From an uncultured Clostridia bacterium (GTDB lineage: Bacteria > Bacillota_A > Clostridia > Oscillospirales > Acutalibacteraceae), in contig CALWIE010000095.1 of the NCBI GenBank assembly GCA_944380625.1, forward strand, positions 1-13,518: a stretch of 13,518 bases of DNA. Direction: 5' to 3'. The position numbers and the translations under genes were made by a program. A model generated the notes under the pieces. The model was given only the letters and a program-made list of their open reading frames with translations, did no database searches and was not told the DNA's origin. Below are positions 1 to 4,848 of this stretch, piece after piece; positions within the stretch are counted from its first letter, which is position 1, and each line of letters begins with the position of its first letter.

Positions 1-686
1 AAGGTTACCTGGAGAAAGGGGTGGACGGCCTTTTGGTGGAGGTCGTCCAGAGCGCCCTGCCCAATCCCAACCTGCCCCTGTACCGGAAGCTGCTGGAGCA
101 GGGGGTGCCCCTGGTGTTTCTCAACGCCGCCTACCCGGAACTGGGGGAGTGCGTGTCCGTGACCATGGACGACCGCGCCGGCGGCCGGGACGCGGTGCGG
201 TATCTGGCGGCCCGGGGCCACCGGGAGATCGGGTGCGTCTTCAAAAGCGACGACGCCCAGGGCCTGGGCCGGTACGAGGGCTACGCCCAGGGGCTTTTGG
301 AGTGTGGGCTTCCCCTGGAGGACAGCCGGGTGGTGTGGTACAACTCCCAGGAGAGGGAGCGCCTGCTTGCCGGGGAGGGGGATTTGGACTCCCTTCTGGA
401 GGGCCTGGAGGGCTGCACGGCTCTGGTGTGCCACAACGACGAGCTGGCGGTGCGGGTGGAAAAGGCCCTGCGGGCCCGGGGGGAGCAGATCCCCCAGGAG
501 AGGGCGCTGCTCAGCTTTGACAACAGCCTGCTGGGGGAGCTGGCCCCTGTCCCCCTGAGCTCCTTCGACCATCCCAAGGAGAACATGGGGGCCTGCGCGG
601 CCCGGAAGCTGCTGGCTCTGCTCAGCGGCCGGGAGGAAAAGAGCACGGTATACCCCTGGACCCTGAAGAAGCGGGAATCTGCGTAG
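1..686 (+). CDS. AraR-like sugar-responsive repressor, C-terminal part (5' end outside window)
   Basis: The frame is open from base 3 to the TAG at 684-686 and shows 227 residues; the start and the DNA-binding domain lie upstream of the window. What remains is a periplasmic-binding-protein-like effector domain of the LacI/GalR type. Stretches such as VDGLLVE, SALPNPNLPLY, FLNAAYPELGE, ADDRAGG-like MDDRAGG, KSDDAQGLGRYEG, CHNDELAV and SSFDHPKENMG resemble, from memory, Bacillus subtilis AraR, the GntR-LacI hybrid that represses arabinose genes and is released by L-arabinose. AraR is about 360 residues, so roughly the last 60 percent is visible. The ROK kinase follows 38 bp downstream on the same strand, probably in one transcript. 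The true effector is unknown: the AraR family covers several sugars. Confidence is high for a LacI-type effector domain and moderate for the AraR subgroup. Confidence 0.85.
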   Translation, partial: GYLEKGVDGLLVEVVQSALPNPNLPLYRKLLEQGVPLVFLNAAYPELGECVSVTMDDRAGGRDAVRYLAARGHREIGCVFKSDDAQGLGRYEGYAQGLLECGLPLEDSRVVWYNSQERERLLAGEGDLDSLLEGLEGCTALVCHNDELAVRVEKALRARGEQIPQERALLSFDNSLLGELAPVPLSSFDHPKENMGACAARKLLALLSGREEKSTVYPWTLKKRESA

Positions 687-710
687 AGGGGAAATGGGGC
701 CGGTAGATAC

Positions 711-716
711 GGGAGG
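711..716 (+). promoter_or_regulatory. Shine-Dalgarno site of the ROK kinase
   Basis: GGGAGG lies 8 nt before the ATG at 725 and fixes that codon as the start. No promoter is evident in the 38 bp between the repressor and the kinase, so the two genes are probably cotranscribed. Confidence 0.75.
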
Positions 717-724
717 AAACAGGT

Positions 725-1684
725 ATGAAAGTGTATGCGGGAATCGACGTGGGGGGCACCAAGGTGGCCCTGGGGCTGTTTGGGGAGGACAAGACCCTTT
801 TGGGCAAGGCGAAGCTCCCCTCGGACCCCGGTCTCAGCGGGGAGGAATTCCTCCGCCAGATGGTGGACGCACTGAAGGAGAAGATGAAGGAGCTCTCCCT
901 GGAGCCGGAGGCCCTCCAAGGGGTGGGGGTGGGCCTGCCCTGCATGGTGCGCTGGCCCCAGGGGGAAGTGGTGCTCTGCGCCATGCTCCCGGCCCTGAAC
1001 GGCTTTGGGGTGAAGGCCTGCCTGGAGAAGCTTCTTCCCGGGGTGCAGGTGGAGGTGGACAACGACGGCCACTGCGCCGCCCTGGCGGAGTCCCGCCACG
1101 GGGCGGGCCAGGGGCGCCCCCACATGCTCTACTGCCCGGTGAGCACGGGCCTCTCCTCGGGGATCATCATCGACGGGCAGCTCTTCCGGGGCAGCAACGG
1201 CTTTGCCGGGGAGAGCGGCCACACCATCGTCACCCCTGGGGCGGGCATTCCCTGCGGCTGCGGAAACACCGGGTGCATCCAGTCCTACGCCTCCGGGGGC
1301 ATGGTGGTGCGGCACATCCGGGAGTGGATTGCCCAGGGGGAGGAGACCCTTATGGTGCAGCTGGCGGGTTCTCCGGATCGCATCGACGCCCGGCACCTGG
1401 AGACCGCCGCCCGGGCCGGGGATCCCCTGGCCCTGCGCGCCTTGGACCAGATGGCCCTCTACCTGGGGGTGTGGGTCTTTAACCTCTACATGACCCTCAA
1501 TATCGACTGCTTCGTCTTCGGCGGCGGGCTCATCAACATGGGTGAGCTGCTCTTCGGCCGGATCCGCCGGGTTTTCGACTCCTACCGCCACACCCAGGAG
1601 CCGGTGGACTTCCTCTTCGCCCAGTGCGGCCAGGACGCCGGTATCCTGGGCGCCCTGGAACTCCTCTTCCCCCCGCTTTCTTAA
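725..1684 (+). CDS. ROK-family sugar kinase (glucokinase / amino-sugar kinase type)
   Basis: This 319-residue protein has the expected ROK length. It carries the N-terminal phosphate-binding DVGGTK (8-13). The catalytic aspartate D114 follows N113 in VDNDGHCAAL. A sugar-binding ESGH (163-166) is present, and the structural zinc site is H166 with C177, C179 and C184 in CGCGNTGC. A C-terminal FGGGL glycine motif lies near residue 265. ROK enzymes phosphorylate hexoses or N-acyl hexosamines with ATP in the cytoplasm; the same fold also appears in repressors, but no helix-turn-helix is present here, so this is an enzyme. The usual E of the GC-x-E-x-x-xSG segment is Q186, a small departure. The substrate cannot be read from sequence. 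It follows the AraR-like repressor, which is an unusual partner because arabinose is normally processed by the FGGY-family ribulokinase. Confidence 0.9.
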   Translation: MKVYAGIDVGGTKVALGLFGEDKTLLGKAKLPSDPGLSGEEFLRQMVDALKEKMKELSLEPEALQGVGVGLPCMVRWPQGEVVLCAMLPALNGFGVKACLEKLLPGVQVEVDNDGHCAALAESRHGAGQGRPHMLYCPVSTGLSSGIIIDGQLFRGSNGFAGESGHTIVTPGAGIPCGCGNTGCIQSYASGGMVVRHIREWIAQGEETLMVQLAGSPDRIDARHLETAARAGDPLALRALDQMALYLGVWVFNLYMTLNIDCFVFGGGLINMGELLFGRIRRVFDSYRHTQEPVDFLFAQCGQDAGILGALELLFPPLS

Positions 1685-1692
1685 AAGAAAGC
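1675..1692 (+). repeat. Perfect inverted repeat across the ROK stop codon
   Basis: The arms GCTTTCTT (1675-1682) and AAGAAAGC (1685-1692) flank two bases that belong to the TAA stop. The stem is mostly A-T with almost no loop and has no following T-run, so it is at best a weak hairpin. The stronger termination candidate is the second 57-bp repeat further on. Confidence 0.45.
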
Positions 1693-1711
1693 TTGGCAAA
1701 GAAATTTTCTT

Positions 1712-1768
1712 CGCGCTGTCGCTCGTTCCACTCGCTCTCCACAGTGGGTGGTTAGAGCGATGGCGCGG
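1712..1768 (+). repeat. 57-bp hairpin repeat, copy 1
   Basis: This copy and the one at 1789-1845 match at 53 of 57 positions by eye. Its ends fold into a 13-bp stem: 1712-1724 pairs with 1755-1767, including two adjacent G-U pairs when read as RNA. An inner CCAC/GTGG pairing (1728-1731 with 1748-1751) extends the hairpin. An alternative inner stem, TCGCTCT/AGAGCGA (1732-1738 with 1754-1760), is also possible. No gene is encoded. The 20-bp spacer to copy 2 contains GGGGC-TGC-GCCCC (1768-1780). Confidence 0.8.
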
Positions 1769-1788
1769 GGGCTGCGCCCCTGGCACGA

Positions 1789-1845
1789 CGCGCTGTCGCT
1801 CGTTTCACTCGCTCTCTACTGCGGGTGGTTAGAGCGATGGCGCGG
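1789..1845 (+). repeat. 57-bp hairpin repeat, copy 2
   Basis: This is the second copy, offset by 77 bp from the first. All four differences fall in the inner or loop part, while the 13-bp outer stem (1789-1801 with 1832-1844) is identical. The inner stem is kept as UCAC/GUGG, with a G-U pair replacing a C-G pair. Retention of pairing with drift in the loop suggests that the hairpin itself is the conserved part. Confidence 0.8.
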
Positions 1846-1856
1846 TTTTTACTTTT
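1789..1856 (+). terminator. Candidate intrinsic terminator of the araR-like/ROK operon
   Basis: The 13-bp GC-rich outer stem of the second 57-bp repeat is followed one base later by TTTTT (1846-1850) and then ACTTTT. The first copy lacks a T-run. It is the first strong stem plus T-run after the ROK stop codon on this strand. The large 30-nt apical region is longer than in a textbook terminator, which lowers confidence. Confidence 0.5.
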
Positions 1857-1914
1857 CTGGGAAATGTTAGTTTCCTACTCGCCGCAAGTTTGCGTGGGAC
1901 GCCCCCGCCCTTGC

Positions 1915-2075
1915 CGCAGGCAAGAAGGCGGCTTGTCCTGCCCGGTCACGGGCCCGCGAACGTGAGCTTGCGACCTACACAGCCCGAGCGCAAGCGAGCG
2001 GCCTAGAGCGCGAATTGTCCTGTGCGGTCACGCACCCGCAGGCAAGAAGGCGGCCTGTCCCGTGCGGCCACGCAC
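1915..2075 (+). repeat. Alternating short modules with three small stem-loops
   Basis: A module reading GCAGGCAAGAAGGCGGC ends before TGTCC twice (about 1917-1933 and 2039-2055). The 67-bp repeat sits between them and also ends in TGTCC. After each TGTCC and one free base comes a 5-bp stem closed by a four-base GTCA or GCCA loop: 1940-1953 (GCCCG/CGGGC), 2022-2035 (GTGCG/CGCAC) and 2062-2075 (GTGCG/CGCAC). Each of these three is followed by CCCG or a close variant. A fourth example is at 2287-2300. No protein coding is supported. Confidence 0.75.
1954..2020 (+). repeat. 67-bp intergenic repeat, copy 1
   Basis: It matches 2219-2285 at 66 of 67 positions; the only difference is T at 1963 against C at 2228. 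It contains an inverted repeat, GCTTGCG (1966-1972) with CGCAAGC (1989-1995), and ends in TGTCC directly before a GTCA-loop stem. Two such close copies 265 bp apart imply recent duplication or ongoing gene conversion. Confidence 0.9.
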
Positions 2076-2091
2076 CCGCCAAGGCTTTTTT

Positions 2092-2174
2092 CAAGGGGGC
2101 GTTGCCCCCTTGGACCCCCTGGGGGGAAAATTCCCCCCAAGCCCCCCTTTAGGGGGGAGGTATCCCCCCATACC
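2092..2174 (+). repeat. Cluster of G-run/C-run hairpins
   Basis: Four inverted repeats follow one another. CAAGGGGGC/GCCCCCTTG (2092-2100 with 2104-2112) has a GTT loop. GGGGGGAA/TTCCCCCC (2121-2128 with 2131-2138) leaves only two bases between its arms. CCCCCC/GGGGGG (2142-2147 with 2152-2157) has a TTTA loop. GGTAT/ATACC (2159-2163 with 2170-2174) spans a C6 run. No T-run follows in either direction. The cluster could pause polymerases or form unusual DNA structures; a function is not established. Confidence 0.75.
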
Positions 2175-2218
2175 CCCTCAAAGGGCAAAGGCAAGAGCAA
2201 GGGCAGGCAAGTTACCAA

Positions 2219-2285
2219 CCGCGAACGCGAGCTTGCGACCTACACAGCCCGAGCGCAAGCGAGCGGCCTAGAGCGCGAATTGTCC
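2219..2285 (+). repeat. 67-bp intergenic repeat, copy 2
   Basis: This is the near-identical partner of 1954-2020 in the same orientation, with the same GCTTGCG/CGCAAGC pairing (2231-2237 with 2254-2260). It is followed by the GCCCG-GTCA-CGGGC stem-loop (2287-2300) and a decayed relative (2307-2316, CCG-GCCA-CGG). Confidence 0.9.
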
Positions 2286-2354
2286 AGCCCGGTCACGGGC
2301 CAGGCACCGGCCACGGGCAAATATGAAAACTTCGTAAATATTAGGGCTGGCTGG

Positions 2355-2382
2355 TTGACGGGGAGGCGGGTGGTGCTATAAT
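2355..2382 (+). promoter_or_regulatory. Sigma-A promoter of the exporter operon
   Basis: TTGACG (2355-2360) and a perfect TATAAT (2377-2382) are separated by 16 bp. Transcription would start near 2389, leaving a leader of roughly 100 nt before the first gene. It begins right after the repeat mosaic ends and is the strongest plus-strand promoter in the window. Confidence 0.85.
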
Positions 2383-2388
2383 ACGGTA

Positions 2389-2487
2389 CAATGCGGGGAA
2401 ATCCCTGAGAGAGAAGGCGCCGGCGGGCGAAGGGATACCGCCGTTTCCCGGGGGAAGAGCCGGGAAAACCGAAAGGATGGGTGGAAA
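2389..2487 (+). promoter_or_regulatory. Structured leader of the exporter operon
   Basis: Three pairings are visible: ATCCCT/AGGGAT (2401-2406 with 2431-2436), CGGCGG/CCGCCG (2421-2426 with 2438-2443) and TTTCCCGG/CCGGGAAA (2444-2451 with 2460-2467). The first two interleave, and only one base separates their 3' strands, so they are probably alternatives, not one pseudoknot. The third stem ends 4-5 nt before the ribosome site AAAGGA (2472-2477). I recognise no known riboswitch class. No T-run follows, so any control would more likely act on translation than on termination. Confidence 0.5.
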
Positions 2488-4848
2488 ATGAAGGTGGTTT
2501 TGCGGTACCTCAAGCCCTTTTGGGGGGTGGTGGTCCTCTGCTTGGTCCTGCTGTTTGGCCAGGCAGCCTGCGACCTGAGCCTGCCCAACCGGATGAGCGA
2601 TATGGTCAACGTGGGCATTCAGCAGGGGGGCGTGGAGGCCGGGGCTCCCCAGGCCCTGAGGGCGGAGGGGCTCTCCCTTCTGGAGGCGGTGATGGACGGC
2701 GGGTCCGCCCAGGCCCTGGAGGCGGGCTACAACCGGGTGGAGCCCGGCAGCACCGAGGCCCACCGCCTGGCGCCGGAATACCCCTTGCTGCGGGAACAGG
2801 CGGTGGCCGTGCTCCGGGAGGATTTGGACGAGCAGGAGCGGGAGAGCCTGGATGAGGCCTACAACCGGGCCTGCTACGCCCTGGTCCTCTACTTGCAAGG
2901 GGAGAACGCCCCCGAGGAGCTGGCCCAGGCTTTGGCCCAGGCCCAGGGCGGCGCCCTTATGCAGGGGCAGCCCGCCCTGGAGGGGGAAGGGGGATCCCAA
3001 GGGCAGGGCGCCCTCTACGGGACGGAGCAGGAGAGTTTTGGAGCGGAGGAGGGGGACGCCTTCGACTTCAGCCAGGGCCTGGAGGACGTGGACGCAAGCC
3101 GCCTGTACCAGCTGGGAGCCCTGCTGCCCTACGTGCCCCAGGAGAGCCTGGCGGCGGCCTGGGAGGCCGCCTCGGCCAGCGATTCCATGCTGGGGGGCCA
3201 GGTGGGCGTCACCCTGACCCGGCTCTTTTACCGGGAGCTGGGCTGGGATATGGAGGCCATCCAGTCCCGGTACATTTGGAACAAGGGGCTGCAAATGCTG
3301 GGGATCGCCCTGCTGGGGGCGGCCGCCACGGTGCTGGTGGGCTTTTTCTCCGCCCGGATGGCGGCCGCCATGGGCCGGCAGCTGCGCCACGACCTCTTTG
3401 AAAAGGTGGAGAGCTTTGGCAGCGGGGAGTTCGACAGGTTCTCCACCGCCTCCCTTATCACCCGCACCACCAACGACGTGCAGCAGGTGCAGATGCTCGC
3501 CACCATGGGGGTGCGCATGCTGTGCTACGCCCCCATTATGGGCATAGGGGGCATTGTCTTCGCCGTGGGGAAGAGCGTCTCCCTCAGCTGGCTGATCGCC
3601 CTGGCGGTGGCGGTGCTGCTGGGGCTGATCGCGGTGGCCCTGGCGGTGGCCCTGCCCAGGTTCAAGGCCCTGCAAAAGCTCATCGACCGGCTCAACCTGG
3701 TCAGCCGGGAAAACCTCTCCGGCATGATGGTGGTGCGGGCCTTTGGCAACGAGGCGTACGAGGAGCGCCGCTTTGACAAGGCCAACCGGGACCTGGCGGA
3801 GACCAACCGGTTCGTCCAGCGGGTGATGAGCGCCATGATGCCCGCCATGACCCTGGTGATGAACCTGCTGACGGTGCTGGTGGTCTGGGTGGGGGGCCAC
3901 GCCATTGCGGAGAGCTCTTTGCAAATTGGGGACATGATGGCCTTTATCCAGTACGCCATGCAGATCATCATGGCCTTTTTGATGATCGCCGTGATGTTCA
4001 TCCTGCTGCCCCGGGCCAGCGTGTCCGCCGGGCGGATCCGGGAGGTTTTGGACGCGCCCCTGGCCATACGGGAACCGGAGGGGCCCGAACCCCTCCCGGA
4101 GCCCCGGGGCCTGGTGGAGTTCCGGGACGTGTCCTTCCGCTATGGGGACGCGGAGAGCGACGTGCTGGAGCACATCTCCTTCACGGCAAAGCCGGGGGAG
4201 ACCACGGCCATCATCGGCGCCACCGGCGCGGGGAAGTCCACCCTGGTAAATCTGATCCCCCGGTTTTACGACGTCACCGGGGGAGAGGTGGCCGTGGACG
4301 GGGTGGACGTGCGCAAGTTCCCCCAGAAAGAGCTGCGGGACAGGATCGGCTACGTGCCCCAGAAGGGGATGCTCTTCTCCGGCACCGTGGCGGAGAACCT
4401 CCGCTACGGGAAGGAGGACGCCGGGGAGGAGGAGCTGCAAGGGGCCCTCTCCACCGCCCAGGCCTTGGACTTTGTCTCCGCCATGGAGGAGGGGCTGGAG
4501 TCCCCCATTTCCCAGGGGGGCGGCAACGTGTCCGGGGGGCAGCGGCAGAGGCTCTCCATTGCCCGGGCCCTGGTCCGCAAGGCGCCCATTTACATCTTCG
4601 ACGACAGCTTTTCCGCCCTGGATTTTAAGACCGACGCGGCGCTGCGCCGGGCCCTGGCGGAGGACACCGCCGGGGCCACGGTCCTCTTGGTGGCCCAGCG
4701 GGTGAGCACCATCATGCACGCCCAGCAGATCCTGGTTTTGGACGAGGGCCGGCTGGTGGGCAAGGGCACCCACAGGGAGCTGCTGGCCCGCTGCCCCCAG
4801 TACCGGGAGATTGCGGAGAGCCAGCTGCGAAAGGAGGAATTGGAATGA
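2488..4848 (+). CDS. Heterodimeric ABC exporter, subunit with degenerate ATPase residues and a large extracytoplasmic insert
   Basis: This 786-residue protein has a type I exporter layout: membrane domain, then nucleotide-binding domain. The ATPase part has Walker A GATGAGKST (577-585), Q-loop Q625, signature VSGGQ (681-685) and Walker B IYIFDD (701-706). The catalytic Glu is replaced by Asp (D706) and the switch His by Gln (Q737 in VAQRVST). Those two changes mark the degenerate-site subunit of TM287/288-type heterodimers. Membrane helices are estimated at 11-28, 266-289, 343-362, 366-389, 450-470 and 488-508. About 235 residues (30-265), rich in Ala, Gln and Glu, lie between helices 1 and 2 where such exporters normally have a short loop; by topology this part is outside the cell. 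The start is an ATG with AAAGGA (2472-2477) and GGTGG upstream. The last four bases overlap the next gene (ATGA). The substrate is unknown; drugs, peptides and lipids are typical. Confidence 0.92.
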   Translation: MKVVLRYLKPFWGVVVLCLVLLFGQAACDLSLPNRMSDMVNVGIQQGGVEAGAPQALRAEGLSLLEAVMDGGSAQALEAGYNRVEPGSTEAHRLAPEYPLLREQAVAVLREDLDEQERESLDEAYNRACYALVLYLQGENAPEELAQALAQAQGGALMQGQPALEGEGGSQGQGALYGTEQESFGAEEGDAFDFSQGLEDVDASRLYQLGALLPYVPQESLAAAWEAASASDSMLGGQVGVTLTRLFYRELGWDMEAIQSRYIWNKGLQMLGIALLGAAATVLVGFFSARMAAAMGRQLRHDLFEKVESFGSGEFDRFSTASLITRTTNDVQQVQMLATMGVRMLCYAPIMGIGGIVFAVGKSVSLSWLIALAVAVLLGLIAVALAVALPRFKALQKLIDRLNLVSRENLSGMMVVRAFGNEAYEERRFDKANRDLAETNRFVQRVMSAMMPAMTLVMNLLTVLVVWVGGHAIAESSLQIGDMMAFIQYAMQIIMAFLMIAVMFILLPRASVSAGRIREVLDAPLAIREPEGPEPLPEPRGLVEFRDVSFRYGDAESDVLEHISFTAKPGETTAIIGATGAGKSTLVNLIPRFYDVTGGEVAVDGVDVRKFPQKELRDRIGYVPQKGMLFSGTVAENLRYGKEDAGEEELQGALSTAQALDFVSAMEEGLESPISQGGGNVSGGQRQRLSIARALVRKAPIYIFDDSFSALDFKTDAALRRALAEDTAGATVLLVAQRVSTIMHAQQILVLDEGRLVGKGTHRELLARCPQYREIAESQLRKEELE

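Larger units (their letters stand above)
1685..2354. other. Gene-free intergenic repeat mosaic
   Basis: About 670 bp between the ROK kinase and the exporter promoter hold no credible gene. Short open frames cross it, but they are built from repeat copies and lack a recognisable protein pattern or a well-placed ribosome site. In order it contains two 57-bp hairpin repeats, a stretch with little structure (1857-1912), an alternating series of short modules and stem-loops (1915-2075), a block of G-run/C-run hairpins (2092-2174), a purine-rich stretch of imperfect GGCAA repeats (2181-2210), and a second copy of the 67-bp repeat with its stem-loop (2219-2300). The modular layout suggests repeated insertion or recombination of intergenic elements. 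No transposase or target-site duplication was recognised. Confidence 0.7.

Noticed and set aside
1712..1845. Miniature transposon with terminal inverted repeats
   Set aside because: The 57-bp units fold end to end, but no target-site duplication or related transposase is visible, so only 'hairpin repeat' is supported.
1915..2320. CRISPR-like array
   Set aside because: Repeats are irregular in length and spacing, modules alternate, and there are no uniform spacers or cas genes.
2022..2381. Open frame through the repeat region upstream of the exporter
   Set aside because: It consists of repeat copies and G/C-run hairpins, extends into the exporter promoter, and shows no protein pattern.
2401..2443. 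H-type pseudoknot in the exporter leader
   Set aside because: Only one base would have to cross a 6-bp stem, which is sterically unlikely; alternative folds are the better reading.
2389..2487. TPP riboswitch suggested by CTGAGA in the leader
   Set aside because: The second conserved half of the TPP aptamer is missing, and the other stems do not fit; glycine and guanidine classes also failed on conserved core bases.
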